Assembly: GCA_029262375.1 (NCBI GenBank)
Contig: JAJCZM010000044.1
Span: 186,001-250,000, forward strand
DNA: 64,000 nt
Direction of reading: 5' to 3'
From: Deltaproteobacteria bacterium
GTDB taxonomy: Bacteria > Desulfobacterota > Binatia > UBA1149 > SPBQ01
Of this stretch, positions 8,483 to 18,667 are shown piece by piece (within the stretch, counting starts at the first letter, position 1; the number at the start of each line of letters is the position of its first letter). A program made the translations under genes and the position numbers. The notes below the pieces were generated by a model that searched no databases, was not told where the DNA came from, and worked only from the letters and a program-made list of their open reading frames with translations.

Positions 8483-8732
8483 TGCGCCCCTCCGACACAC
8501 GATGATCACCTAGAGCGCCACCTATACCAAGCCGTCACGGTCAATAGTACGCGTTGCCGTGCTGTAGCGTAGCCGGCGCCTGCCCCCGTATGGGCCGACG
8601 TACGACACCGAATCGCAGTTTCCGTCCCCACTGGCCTCGGCCATGCCGCCCCGAAATACTGCGGGGCAACAACAGCGACTTCGTCTGCAGCAGACATTCT
8701 CGAGACGGGGCGATGTCGCGTGAGGGAACACC

Positions 8733-11471
8733 ATGGCCAGACCTGGTATTGTCGTCTTCCTCTCCCACCTATTGATGGGAACTGCGGTTGCTCCCGCATT
8801 CGCTCAGCAACACGCAACTGCAATCTTTACAACCGGCCTGGCCGACGCACATGTCGGTAGCGAACTGGTTACGAGTTCACCGCCTGGGCTATCTGGCAAA
8901 ACTTTCTTCTTCTTCCACACGCCGAGAGTGAGCCCGGACGGATCCGCGTTCGGCTTTCTATCGTTCGTCACACCGGGCGATGGCGATGAAGACGAGGTCC
9001 TGGTGATCGTCAAATCTCCAGAGGCGGCGCTACGCGTCGGCGCCGCGCTGACCGCCGGCGATTCCATCAGTGCGGTCGTCGAGGGCACGACCGGATTCTC
9101 CGACGCGTCTGGAGACGTCGTGCGCTCGATGGATACTAAATTCGGATTGAACGACAACGGCTGCTACGCGGTGAGCGCCCGAGGCAATCCGTCGAACGAC
9201 GACGTCATTGCGAAAGGCTGCGAAGGCGACCCGCTCGCCGTGATGGCGCGCGAGGGCGAGGAGGTTCCCAATCTCGGCGGCCCTACTTACTTGAGTTCAG
9301 CGCGCGAACCTCAACTAGACAACAACGGCGTCGTGTACTTTGGGCAGGACACGAGCGAGTCTCCCGGCAACCGCTCCGTATTCCAGACAACGAACGGCGC
9401 CGACACCGTGCGGCTCGTACAAGAAACGGTGACCGAGTTCGGCGGGGCGAGCGGCGGCGGAACGAGAATTTTCGAGAGCCTCGACAACGAGTTCAGCCAA
9501 TCCCGCGGCGGACTGCAGGTCTCCGGCGATGGGCAACAGATTCTGCTTCGCGGCGACCTCACTGAGGATTTCGCCAGCGACGACTTCGCGGGTGTACTGG
9601 CACCGACGCCAACCATCGTTCACCAAGAAGCCACAGTCGTCGATCCGGTCTTTGCCGCAACGAGTGTCGCCAACAGCCCGACGGCGAGCTACCTGTCGGG
9701 CGACGGTCGCTGGTTCTTGCGTGGGACCAATACGGACGCCGCCCATTGGATCGTCGGCGAGAACGGCGTCGTTGCGAAAACGGGAGACGAGATCATCGCG
9801 GGCACCAACGAACACTGGACGACCTTCTTCGCCTTTCACGCGGGCGCCGACGGCGACTTCGTGATCGGCGGCACCAGCGACAGCACCGACGAGCCTCTAC
9901 TTGTCTACTATCCGCCGGCGTCGCCCCCGAACGTTCGATCCGGACGGCGGGCCTCGCTCCCGATCGAGACCGCCATCGTCGTCGCACGCAAGGATGACGA
10001 CATCGATCTCGACGGTGACGGACAGATCACGGCGCAGGATGCCCGCATCGACGCGTTCGGCAGCGACGACGCCGTCATCGTCAAGCGCAACGTTGTCAAC
10101 GACCCGCTCGCGGAGGTGATTGCGTTCATCGTATTCCAAGCGACCACCTGCACGGGCACTTGCGAGGGCAGCATGAGCACGACCGGTACCGTAATCGCAG
10201 AGTACCCGGCAACCATGGAAGTCGAATGTAGCGAAGACACCGACTGCGAAGCGCAGGAGACCTGCGAAAAAGGAACCTGTGTACCGATCTGCGGCAACGG
10301 CAGATTCGACACCGGCGAAGGCTGCGATGACGGCAATCTGACACCCGGCGATGGGTGTGACGGCGCGTGCAGCGTGGAATCCTGCTTCTTCTGCAACGTA
10401 GTGGTCGAGCCGTCGCAGTGCTCGGTCAACGTCGACGACGATTGCAGCACCGACGACGATCGCTGTACGTCACTCGGCACGTGCAACGCCAACGCAGATT
10501 GCGTGGGCGAGGCCCCTATCGATTGCTCGGATCTCGACGACGGCCAATGCCTCGTCGGCCAGTGTGATCCAGCCGACGGCCAATGCCGGCCCGTGTTCAA
10601 TGAGGGCGCCGAATGCGACGACGGCGACGACTGCACGCTGGGCGACGTGTGTAGCGACGCCGCCTGCAACGGGGTCCCGAAAGACTGCAGCCAATTCGAC
10701 GATGCCGACAACTGCACGGTCGGAGTATGCCACCACGAGTTTACCGACGGCGACTGCGAACCCGGCAACGTCGCCGAAGGCACCCCGTGCGACGACGGCG
10801 ACGCCTGCACGGTGGACGATCGTTGCGACGACGAAATCGTGAGCGAGTGCCTCGGGCTTCCGCGTGACTGTTCACAGCTGGATAGCCAGTGCGCGCGCGG
10901 GGTCTGTCAAGCGTCGAACGGCGAATGTATCGCAGAAAACGTCGTCGTTTCGTGCGACGACGGACTACCCTGCACGCTCGAGGATGTCTGCGTCAACGGC
11001 GTTTGTAGCGGTCTCTCGGTGTGCGAAGGCGAGTGTGAGATTTGCACGGTTGACGGTTGCGTACGCCACTGCGGCGATCCCGTGAATCCGGGCGGCTTCA
11101 GCTTCCCCGGTCAAACGGTGGGCGCCCCGAGTGGTGCGCGTATCATCACGGCCGCCGATGCACTGCACTCGTTGCAGGCCGCGGTCGGACTCGTACCGTG
11201 CCCGCTGTGCGTGTGTGACGTGAACGACGACGAGACCGTGACGGCCTCCGATGCGTTGGCGATTCTTCGCCGAGCGGTCGGCCTACCGAGTGAGAACTTT
11301 TGCCCGATGGATAGCCCGACGCCGAGCACGACGACGACGTTGGCGAGCCCGCCTACCACAATGCCTGCCGGACCTGCCTGCATCGACGCCGTGCCGCCAA
11401 CCTGTGACGGCACCTGCGAGCAGGGGCAGTGTGTCGGGATCGACGCGGTCTGTTTCTGCCAGGGCCTCTGA
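8733..11471 (+). CDS. large secreted Cys-rich protein with dockerin-like repeats
   Basis: A 912-residue exported protein. The signal peptide spans about residues 1-25 (ending PAFAQQ). The N-terminal ~450 residues contain repeated elements of the type LNDNGCYAV and LDNNGVVYF, as in beta-propeller-like surface proteins. Then come an ECDDGN-like repeat (GCDDGNLTPGDGCDGACS) and a run of Cys-rich modules of the form CDDGDxCTxxDxC. Near residues 805-850 is a dockerin-like double repeat (ITAADALHSLQAAVGL and TASDALAILRRAVGL) separated by CPLCVCD. Unlike its relatives here, it continues past this into a Thr-rich linker and one more Cys cluster. It is transcribed divergently from the Asp-box protein across a 250-base gap. 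Confidence 0.78.
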   Translation: MARPGIVVFLSHLLMGTAVAPAFAQQHATAIFTTGLADAHVGSELVTSSPPGLSGKTFFFFHTPRVSPDGSAFGFLSFVTPGDGDEDEVLVIVKSPEAALRVGAALTAGDSISAVVEGTTGFSDASGDVVRSMDTKFGLNDNGCYAVSARGNPSNDDVIAKGCEGDPLAVMAREGEEVPNLGGPTYLSSAREPQLDNNGVVYFGQDTSESPGNRSVFQTTNGADTVRLVQETVTEFGGASGGGTRIFESLDNEFSQSRGGLQVSGDGQQILLRGDLTEDFASDDFAGVLAPTPTIVHQEATVVDPVFAATSVANSPTASYLSGDGRWFLRGTNTDAAHWIVGENGVVAKTGDEIIAGTNEHWTTFFAFHAGADGDFVIGGTSDSTDEPLLVYYPPASPPNVRSGRRASLPIETAIVVARKDDDIDLDGDGQITAQDARIDAFGSDDAVIVKRNVVNDPLAEVIAFIVFQATTCTGTCEGSMSTTGTVIAEYPATMEVECSEDTDCEAQETCEKGTCVPICGNGRFDTGEGCDDGNLTPGDGCDGACSVESCFFCNVVVEPSQCSVNVDDDCSTDDDRCTSLGTCNANADCVGEAPIDCSDLDDGQCLVGQCDPADGQCRPVFNEGAECDDGDDCTLGDVCSDAACNGVPKDCSQFDDADNCTVGVCHHEFTDGDCEPGNVAEGTPCDDGDACTVDDRCDDEIVSECLGLPRDCSQLDSQCARGVCQASNGECIAENVVVSCDDGLPCTLEDVCVNGVCSGLSVCEGECEICTVDGCVRHCGDPVNPGGFSFPGQTVGAPSGARIITAADALHSLQAAVGLVPCPLCVCDVNDDETVTASDALAILRRAVGLPSENFCPMDSPTPSTTTTLASPPTTMPAGPACIDAVPPTCDGTCEQGQCVGIDAVCFCQGL

Positions 11472-11597
11472 TACACGCAGGCCTTCGCGGCACGACTCGT
11501 CGCATGTTGGCAGGTTGGCATGCCGGGCTGTTGTCGGTTTCGATGCTTACTCCAGCTTCTGTTCCGTAGTTCGTCGCACTCGTGTAAAACGACGCCC

Positions 11598-12809
11598 ATG
11601 TCAGACCAGCTACACGTAGACCTACTGCCACAGTCCATTTGGGAAGAAGCTGTACCATATGAGGCGCTCGCACAATTGCGCCGCGAAGCGCCAGTGTACT
11701 GGCACGAGGAACCCGACGGTCCGGGTTTTTGGGCGATCACTCGTCACGCAGACATCAAGCAGATCTCGAAGGATCCGGGCCGGTTTTCCAGCCACGAGGC
11801 CGGCGTGTCGCGGCTCGACCTCACGGAGCCGATGGAGCTTGCCGCCTATCGCCAGGTCGTGATTGCGATGGATCCGCCCGAGCACGGCCAACTGCGCGGA
11901 CTCATCAGCAAGGCGTTCACGCCACGAGCAATCAATGGACTCGAGCCGGCAATCCGGGAGATCGCACAAAAAGCGATTCGCGCTGCCGTGGAGCGACGCG
12001 AGGTGGACTTCGTGCAGGAGTACGCTGCGGCCATTCCGATGCACGTCATCAGCGAGATGATGGGCGTCCCCGAAGACAAGAGTCTGCGCTTGGCGGAAAT
12101 GAGTTCCGCCCTCATCGATGACCAGGACCCGGAAATCGCGCCGACCGCAGACTCGCGCCAGAACGCCCAGATCGAGACACTGACGATTGCCATGGAACTC
12201 GCGCAACGCGAGTTGGCCGACCCGGGCGACAACCTGACTGCTCGGCTGCTGCAAGCGGAGTTCGAAGGTCGACGTCTTACCGAAGGCGAGTTTGGAATGT
12301 TCTTTCTGTTCCTGATCGTCGCCGGCAACGAGACCACACGCACGGCGATGACCGGCGGACTGATTACGCTACTCGATCACCCCGATCAGCTTGCCGCGAT
12401 TCACAACGACCCCTCGCTCATTCCGCGCGCTGTCGAAGAGACGCTGCGCTACTGGCCGCCGATCCACCATTTTCGCCGAACGGCGATGTGCGATGTCGAG
12501 TTGCGAGGCCGGCAGATTCGAAAGGGCGACAAGGCCCTCATGTGGTATCCCGCCGCCAATCGCGACGAGTCGGTATTCGACGATCCCGACCGATTCGACA
12601 TTCGGCGCACGCCGAACGACCACCTGAGTTTCGGTTTCGGCGAGCACTTCTGCCTCGGCGCCAGCCTGGCGCGACTAGAATTGCGTGTGATGTACGAAGA
12701 GCTCTTGAGGCACGTCAGCGAGATCGTGCCGCTCGCGAAGCCGCGTCGGCTGCGTTCCAATCTCATCAACGGCATCAAGGAAATGCGCGTTGAGTTGCGC
12801 CCGAAGTAG
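11598..12809 (+). CDS. cytochrome P450
   Basis: A soluble bacterial P450 of 403 residues from the ATG at 11598; a start at 11520 would add an untypical tail. I-helix motif AGNETT at 242-247, with the oxygen-activating acid and Thr. ExxR at 281-284 (ETLR). Heme loop FGFGEHFCLG with the thiolate Cys at 352. The PEHGQLRGLISKAFTPRAI region is typical of the CYP125/CYP142-like and related groups that hydroxylate sterols, terpenes or fatty acids. The substrate cannot be read from sequence. No ferredoxin or reductase gene is adjacent, so electron partners must lie elsewhere. It is followed by short tandem repeats and converges on the calcium ATPase gene. Confidence 0.92.
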   Translation: MSDQLHVDLLPQSIWEEAVPYEALAQLRREAPVYWHEEPDGPGFWAITRHADIKQISKDPGRFSSHEAGVSRLDLTEPMELAAYRQVVIAMDPPEHGQLRGLISKAFTPRAINGLEPAIREIAQKAIRAAVERREVDFVQEYAAAIPMHVISEMMGVPEDKSLRLAEMSSALIDDQDPEIAPTADSRQNAQIETLTIAMELAQRELADPGDNLTARLLQAEFEGRRLTEGEFGMFFLFLIVAGNETTRTAMTGGLITLLDHPDQLAAIHNDPSLIPRAVEETLRYWPPIHHFRRTAMCDVELRGRQIRKGDKALMWYPAANRDESVFDDPDRFDIRRTPNDHLSFGFGEHFCLGASLARLELRVMYEELLRHVSEIVPLAKPRRLRSNLINGIKEMRVELRPK

Positions 12810-12844
12810 ACTCCCCAAGACGCCCCAAGACTCCCCAAGACGCG
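12809..12844. repeat. 10-bp tandem repeat after the P450 gene
   Basis: Three and a half copies of GACKCCCCAA (K is T or G) begin at the last base of the P450 stop codon. The alternating GACT/GACG start suggests a 20-bp higher unit. No stem-loop is formed. Confidence 0.7.
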
Positions 12845-12995
12845 CTGTCCGACGAAGTGTAGCCGTGATTGATCTCGGTCGGGACGGCGACATCCACGGC
12901 GCCGCAGGCCTCATGCTGACCAGCGGCGGGTTTTCGGCTCACTCCGTGTCGTCTTGCGATCCCAGCATCGCCGCGACGGGCTCGCCCGACCAGCG

Positions 12996-15752
12996 TCAGC
13001 CGATGACGCCTTGACGGGGGTCGGCCCTGCGCAACCGAACGGACCAGAGCCATTTGTGAAACTCCATGACGGGCAAGATCGTCAGTGCGAGTGCAAACAG
13101 TACCGCCCAGGTACCGGCTTCGAGCGGTTCGGTTCCAAGCACCGACCAGCCGAGCGGAACATGCATCGCGACGAAATGGATCGAGAACGCGACGAGAGTG
13201 CCTCCCAGCAGAATGGGACTTCGAAGCGGCGACAGACGCAGGGCGGACTTCGTCTCCGAACGGCAATTTCCGATATGCACGATTTCGAAGAGCACCATCA
13301 GAAGAAGCAGCGCGTTTCGGGCCGCGCCCTCCGACCATCCCAACTGCAGCATCGACGAGAAGGAAGCGAACCCGACCGAACCCATCACGACGGCGCCGAT
13401 GAGGGTTCGCTCGATCATCAATCGGTTAAAGATACGCTCACTTGGCGGCCGAGGTTTCCTCAGTAGCGTATCTTCTTCTCCCGGCTCGAACGCGAGTGCC
13501 ACGTCCTGGATGCCGTTCGTCACCAGATTCAACCAAAGCAGCTGGACCGGAAGCAGCGGCAGCGGCAGGCCTGCCAGGATCGAAAGCGTGACGAGAACCA
13601 GTTCGCCCGCACCTGTCGAAATCAGCAGGTAAATGACCTTCCTCACGTTATCGAACGCGACCCTGCCCTCATCAATACCGGCAACGATGGTCGCGAAATT
13701 ATCGTCGCTGATGACCAACTCCGCGGCTTCACGCGCGATATCGGTTCCGGACCGCCCCATGGCCACACCGATGTTCGCCGCACGCAGGGCAGGCGCATCG
13801 TTGACGCCGTCACCCGTAACCGCAACGAAATGACCGGCATCTTGCGCGGCACGAACGATCTGAAGCTTCTGATGAGGACCGACGCGCGCAAAGACCCGCG
13901 CGTGCCGTACGGTTTCTCGAAGTTCTTCCGGCGATTGCCCCGCAATTTCGTCGCCCGTCACGACGTGCCGCGGATCGTCGGCCAGGTCTAGTTCGCGCGC
14001 GATGGCGAGGGCGGTGATGCGGTGGTCGCCCGTCACCATCATCACTTTCACGCCGGCGTCCCGGCAAGTCCGGACCGCGTCGCGTACGCCCGCGCGCAAG
14101 GGGTCGATCATGCCGACGAGCCCCAGGAAGGTGAGTTGCGACGGCTCAGGGGGAATCTGACTCGCATCGAGGGAACCCTCAACACGACCGGCCGCGAGCG
14201 CCAGAACGCGAAGGCCGGAGGCCGCCATTTCTTCCACGCTATCGAGCGCGCCTTGAGCGACGCCCACACACATGCCAAGAACACGTTCCGGCGCACCCTT
14301 CACGAAAACCGCCGTGCTCCCATCGACTTCGTTATATGACGCTGCGAACTGGTGGACCGGCTCGAACGGAATTTGATTGATCTGCGGATGCAGGTCGAGC
14401 ATCGGCGCGCGCTTGCAACCGAGTTTGTGCCCCATCGACAGCAGGGCGACATCAACCGTGTCTCCCCTCCAGACCCATGCGCCATCTCTTTGATCGAGGT
14501 CGGCTTCGTTGCACAGCACCGCGGCCCGCAGCAGGCGATCCAGCAACGCCTCGGATCCAGGTTCCACGGTCTTGCCGTCGCGGAGAATCGAACCGAGAGG
14601 GGCAAATCCGCCGCCGGTAACTTCGAACCGCACGCCCGAGCCGAGTCGGATTTCCTGAACCGTAAGTTCATTGCAGGTCAGCGTGCCGGTTTTGTCGGTC
14701 GCCACGAGAGTGCAGCTTCCCAGGCCCTCGACCGCGGTGAGTCGGCGAACGATCACGCCACGTCGCGCCATACGGGTTGTCGCGATCGCAAGCGCAACCG
14801 TCATGGCGACGGGTAGCCCTTCGGGTATGGCTGAAACAGCCAGAGCGACCGCGAACAGGAAGGTCTCGGGAACGTCGTACGAACCGGAAGCGATCGCGAG
14901 AATCGCGATAACGGTCGTGAACGAAAGAACGGAGACGGCAATAACGCGCGTAAACCGCTCCATCCGTGCCAGCAGTGGAGTCTTCCCCGCATCGCCCGTC
15001 AGCACATCGATGGCAAGCTGACCAACCGACGTATTGAGCCCGGTCGTGACGACCATGGCCCGTGCCCGTCCGTGGGTTACGGTGGAGCCTGCGAACACGG
15101 AATTCAGCCGATCCCCCAGACCGACGTTGGCGTCACCACACCAGAGATGTTCCTTGGATACCGGCAGCGACTCCCCGGTCAGAAGTGATTCGTCGACGTG
15201 CAGGCTGTTTGCCGCCAGCAGTCGCATGTCCGCGGGAACGCGGTTCCCCGATTCAATCCAGACGACATCGCCGGGCACGACATCCTCCGCACTGATCTCT
15301 TTCAATACGCCATCGCGCTCCACCGTCGCCCGGATTTGCAAAAGCTGCCTGAGCGCCGACGCACTCCGCTCCGCGCGCCATTCTTGATAGGCGCCAATAA
15401 TGGCGTTGAGGCACAGGACGGCGGCGATGAACGCTGCGTCAGTAACTTCGCCGATTGCGAACGAAACTAGGGCGGCGAGCCCAAGTACGTAAATCAGAGG
15501 ACTCCGGAACTGGCGCAGGGCGATGTGCCATAGCGGAGGCGCAGGCTTCTCAGGCAACCGGTTCGCCCCGTAGGCCGACAAACGCGCCGCAGCCTCCGTT
15601 TCACTCAACCCCGTGAGGGAGGATTCCAGATTCTCGAAGAGCGCCTCGAGATCGATGGCATGCCAGTCCGAAACTTGCCGCACTCTATCCCCCAATCTCA
15701 ATCGCCAGATCGGTTCCACAGGCGGACACGCGCCTGGCGCCGCACTCAACAC
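12996..15752 (-). CDS. P2A-type calcium-transporting P-type ATPase
   Basis: A 918-residue P-type ATPase of the SERCA/PMR1 branch. It has an N-terminal cation-ATPase domain (SETEAAARLSAYGANRL), the actuator loop TGES, PEGLP in the fourth membrane segment near 309 (the calcium-site signature), the phosphorylation motif DKTGTLT with Asp353, MVTGDH near 570 and the hinge GDGVNDAPAL near 645. About ten membrane segments fit this family. It should export Ca2+ (or Mn2+) from the cytoplasm. The GTG start at 15752 lies six bases after the SulP stop, so the two are probably co-transcribed. A shorter start near VSDWHAIDLEAL, about 27 residues in, is also plausible. Confidence 0.9.
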   Translation of the reverse strand: MLSAAPGACPPVEPIWRLRLGDRVRQVSDWHAIDLEALFENLESSLTGLSETEAAARLSAYGANRLPEKPAPPLWHIALRQFRSPLIYVLGLAALVSFAIGEVTDAAFIAAVLCLNAIIGAYQEWRAERSASALRQLLQIRATVERDGVLKEISAEDVVPGDVVWIESGNRVPADMRLLAANSLHVDESLLTGESLPVSKEHLWCGDANVGLGDRLNSVFAGSTVTHGRARAMVVTTGLNTSVGQLAIDVLTGDAGKTPLLARMERFTRVIAVSVLSFTTVIAILAIASGSYDVPETFLFAVALAVSAIPEGLPVAMTVALAIATTRMARRGVIVRRLTAVEGLGSCTLVATDKTGTLTCNELTVQEIRLGSGVRFEVTGGGFAPLGSILRDGKTVEPGSEALLDRLLRAAVLCNEADLDQRDGAWVWRGDTVDVALLSMGHKLGCKRAPMLDLHPQINQIPFEPVHQFAASYNEVDGSTAVFVKGAPERVLGMCVGVAQGALDSVEEMAASGLRVLALAAGRVEGSLDASQIPPEPSQLTFLGLVGMIDPLRAGVRDAVRTCRDAGVKVMMVTGDHRITALAIARELDLADDPRHVVTGDEIAGQSPEELRETVRHARVFARVGPHQKLQIVRAAQDAGHFVAVTGDGVNDAPALRAANIGVAMGRSGTDIAREAAELVISDDNFATIVAGIDEGRVAFDNVRKVIYLLISTGAGELVLVTLSILAGLPLPLLPVQLLWLNLVTNGIQDVALAFEPGEEDTLLRKPRPPSERIFNRLMIERTLIGAVVMGSVGFASFSSMLQLGWSEGAARNALLLLMVLFEIVHIGNCRSETKSALRLSPLRSPILLGGTLVAFSIHFVAMHVPLGWSVLGTEPLEAGTWAVLFALALTILPVMEFHKWLWSVRLRRADPRQGVIG

Positions 15753-15758
15753 GGATCT

Positions 15759-17477
15759 TCACGACGGCCCGCCGCGCGCGTCATCATCGACGATAGACCG
15801 CGCGCGAGACAAGGCTTCGCCGAAGGTTCTTACTACGGCGTCGCGTCCGATCAGATCCAGCGTGCCGCTGCGTTGCATAGCGGCCAGCGCCTGGGCTCGG
15901 ACACCCGAGAGCAGCAAAACCGCACCGCGCGACTGGAGTCTCGCGGCTACCCCCTCGAGAGCGTGAAGGCCCGTTGCATCGATCGCAAGAACGTTGCGCA
16001 TTTTCAGAATGACCACTCGCGGCGCGGTCCGACTGGCTAGCAGCGTCTCGGTGAATTTGCGCGCCGCGCCGAAACAAAAGGAACCGTTGATCTCGAATAC
16101 GTCAACGTCGGCGGGCAATTCGTCCGTGAACATTGGCGGCTCGCCTTCGCCTGCGCCTGCGTCTTCGCCTCCGCCTTCGTAGTTCATCATGTCGCGTGCG
16201 ACATTGACCTCGGTGACCTCAGCCATGCGACGCATGAACAGTAGTGCGGCGAGAACGACCCCGACTTGAATCGCGACCGCCAGATCGACGAGTACGGTGA
16301 GGGCGAACGTCGCGACGAGTACGAGAACGTCGCTGCGCGGCCCGCGCAGGAGGCGCGCGAACGCACGCCACTCGCTCATGTTGTAGGCGACGATCAGAAG
16401 AATGCCCGCCAACGTTGCCATCGGAATGAGCGATGCCCAGCTCCCGGCGACAACCAGGATGATCACCAACGTGAGCGAATGCACGATGCCCGCCACCGGC
16501 GTACGACCACCATTTTTCACATTGGTCGCCGTCCGCGCGATCGCACCGGTGGCTGGAATCCCTCCGAACAGCGGCGACACGATGTTGGCCACCCCCTGCC
16601 CTAACAGTTCGGCGTTCGAACGATGGCGTCCGCCGATCAGCCCATCGGCAACGACCGCGCTGAGAAGAGATTCGATCGCACCGAGCAACGCGATGCTAAT
16701 CGCCGGCGACACCAGTTCCGGTACTAGAGTCCAGTCGATGTGCAACGGCCGAAACGACGGCAGGTCGGTCGGAACACTGCCGAAGCGACTGCCGATCGTT
16801 TCAACGCCGATCCCTGCGAACTGCACGAGGGCTGTCGTCGCCAAGAGGGCCACGAGCGGCCCTGGCACTTTCGTCGATACGCGCGGCCAAACCTGGATCG
16901 TCGCAATCGTCATGGCCGCCACCGCGACCGCCCAACCGTTGGTCGAAGCCAGATGTTGCCCGTACACGAGCAGCTCTTGCGCGAACTCTGCCGGCACGGT
17001 CTCTATGTCCAGCCCGAGCGCATCGCGCCCTTGGCCGGCGGCGATGATCAGCGCAATGCCCGACGTGAACCCGACAGTAACCGGGTACGGAATGAAGCGA
17101 ATCACGTCACCCAAGCGGGCCAGCGCCATGACGATCAACAAACAGCCGGCCATGAATGTAGCGACAGCCAAGCCTTCGTAGCCGAACTCGCCGACGATTC
17201 CGGCGACAATGACCACGAAGGCACCCGTCGGCCCGCCGATCTGCACGCGGCTGCCGCCGAGCGCGGAGATCAGGAAGCCGGCGATGATGGCCGTATACAG
17301 TCCCTGCTCCGGGCGCACGCCCGACGCGACGGCGAACGCGATCGCGAGCGGCAGTGCGACGATGCCGACGACGATGCCGGCCAGCACGTCACGGCCTAGC
17401 GCCGCGGCGGAGTAGCCCTCACGCAGGGTAGTGACGAGCTTCGGATATAGATCGGGTGAAAGGAAGCGCACGCTCAT
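15759..17477 (-). CDS. SulP-family anion transporter with STAS domain
   Basis: A 572-residue SulP/SLC26-type permease from the ATG at 17477 (MSVRFLSPDL). The longer frame runs into the upstream lipoprotein gene. The membrane part (about residues 25-420) shows the family core AGIVVGIVALPLAIAFAVAS and GPTGAFVV. A C-terminal STAS domain follows (about 455-560: DVFEINGSFCFGAARKF, NVLAIDATGLHALEG). Members carry sulfate, bicarbonate or dicarboxylates; the sequence does not settle which. It lies 17 bases downstream of the lipoprotein gene and six bases upstream of the calcium ATPase. If bicarbonate is the substrate, the pair could affect carbonate and calcium together, but that is only a suggestion. 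Confidence 0.9.
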   Translation of the reverse strand: MSVRFLSPDLYPKLVTTLREGYSAAALGRDVLAGIVVGIVALPLAIAFAVASGVRPEQGLYTAIIAGFLISALGGSRVQIGGPTGAFVVIVAGIVGEFGYEGLAVATFMAGCLLIVMALARLGDVIRFIPYPVTVGFTSGIALIIAAGQGRDALGLDIETVPAEFAQELLVYGQHLASTNGWAVAVAAMTIATIQVWPRVSTKVPGPLVALLATTALVQFAGIGVETIGSRFGSVPTDLPSFRPLHIDWTLVPELVSPAISIALLGAIESLLSAVVADGLIGGRHRSNAELLGQGVANIVSPLFGGIPATGAIARTATNVKNGGRTPVAGIVHSLTLVIILVVAGSWASLIPMATLAGILLIVAYNMSEWRAFARLLRGPRSDVLVLVATFALTVLVDLAVAIQVGVVLAALLFMRRMAEVTEVNVARDMMNYEGGGEDAGAGEGEPPMFTDELPADVDVFEINGSFCFGAARKFTETLLASRTAPRVVILKMRNVLAIDATGLHALEGVAARLQSRGAVLLLSGVRAQALAAMQRSGTLDLIGRDAVVRTFGEALSRARSIVDDDARGGPS

Positions 17478-17494
17478 CGTTGTAACTAGATCAG

Positions 17495-18577
17495 TTACCG
17501 AAGCACACCGCACGATGCCGCCGCCGCCGTCTTCGCGTTCGTAGCGGCGACAGCGATCGTGGAATCCCACAGCGCGATGGCGATACGCGACGCATCGGGC
17601 GAGAGCGACACCGCGTTCACGACCTGATCCATGCGCCCTTCGAAAACGAGCGTCGAATCCGACACCTGCCACACATTGACGTGACCACTCTCGTCGCCGG
17701 TCGCGACATGGCCGGCGTCTCCCGACAGCGAAACCCCGCGCACCCAGTAGGTATCGAGACCGCTGACCTCAATCGCCGGGCTACCGGACGGCAACTGCCA
17801 AACCGTCACACCGCCCGAACCGGCCGTCTGGGTATCGGCCGCGAGTGCACCGCCGTCGTCGGAAAGTACCACGCGCCACACGCCGTGAAGCGTCCTGCCG
17901 CCGATACGAGTCGCGAACACGCGCCCGCCCGTCTTCGTGTCCCAGACTTCGATTTGTGTGCGGTGACCGAGTTCGTCCGAGTAACTTCCGGAAGCGGCGG
18001 CGACGCGCGAGCCATCGCCCGAGAGCGCCACGGAGCGGATATCGAAGCGTTCCGACGTAATGGAAAGTTCCGGCACTTGTGAGCCGTCGCGTCGAATCTC
18101 CAGTGGATTCCCGTCTGACGCGACGAGAGCGATGACCGATCCGTCCAAGGAAATCGCACCGGCGCGGTAGCGACCGTCCGCCACGACGATGTCGTCGCCG
18201 GTCAGAGAAGTTCGGCGATACACGCGATCGTCGCGCGAGAACAACAGCGTGCCTGCCGAGTTCGTGGCCGCGAATGTGACGTCGGCGTTCCGGATTACTT
18301 CTCGCGGACCGCCCTTTTCCCACAAAGCCGAAGTGCCGTCGTTGCGCACGGCAAATACCGCACCGTCGGAGAACATGGTGAGCGCATCGACGACGTGCGC
18401 AGGAACGGCATTCACAGGTACGGCCGTACTCCGATTCACAACCGGGGTCCCGAGGACGCGCACTGCGGAACTATCAGATTCGGGTTTGCTGCAGGCGGCC
18501 GCGCTCAACGCCGCCGCTAGGACACAGAGTGCGGCGCTGATGCTTCGAAGTGGTCTCGTGCTCATGACGATCGACAT
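17495..18577 (-). CDS. lipoprotein with WD40-like beta-propeller
   Basis: A 360-residue lipoprotein. The signal peptide ends in the lipobox LSAAAC near residue 29, so it is tethered to a membrane, most likely facing the periplasm. The body contains repeated blades of the WD40 type (ALSGDGSRVAAASG, VLSDDGGALAADTQ, SLSGDAGHVATGDESGHVNVW, SLSPDASRIAIALWDST). It is probably a seven-bladed scaffold with no enzymatic site. It heads the run of genes leading to the SulP transporter, only 17 bases away. Either ATG (18577 or 18565) could be the start. Confidence 0.75.
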   Translation of the reverse strand: MSIVMSTRPLRSISAALCVLAAALSAAACSKPESDSSAVRVLGTPVVNRSTAVPVNAVPAHVVDALTMFSDGAVFAVRNDGTSALWEKGGPREVIRNADVTFAATNSAGTLLFSRDDRVYRRTSLTGDDIVVADGRYRAGAISLDGSVIALVASDGNPLEIRRDGSQVPELSITSERFDIRSVALSGDGSRVAAASGSYSDELGHRTQIEVWDTKTGGRVFATRIGGRTLHGVWRVVLSDDGGALAADTQTAGSGGVTVWQLPSGSPAIEVSGLDTYWVRGVSLSGDAGHVATGDESGHVNVWQVSDSTLVFEGRMDQVVNAVSLSPDASRIAIALWDSTIAVAATNAKTAAAASCGVLR

Positions 18578-18667
18578 ACGTACGTTTCGCTAGGCCCGAC
18601 GATCATACGCGTCGTAGGGATGCGACGCGACGTTGGCTCTCCAGCCGCATCGCGGTAGTCTCGCGCC

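Noticed and set aside
12809-12844. Short repeats after the P450 gene as a CRISPR or att site
   Set aside because: Units are only 10 bp, contiguous, and lack spacers, tRNA sequence or an adjacent integrase.
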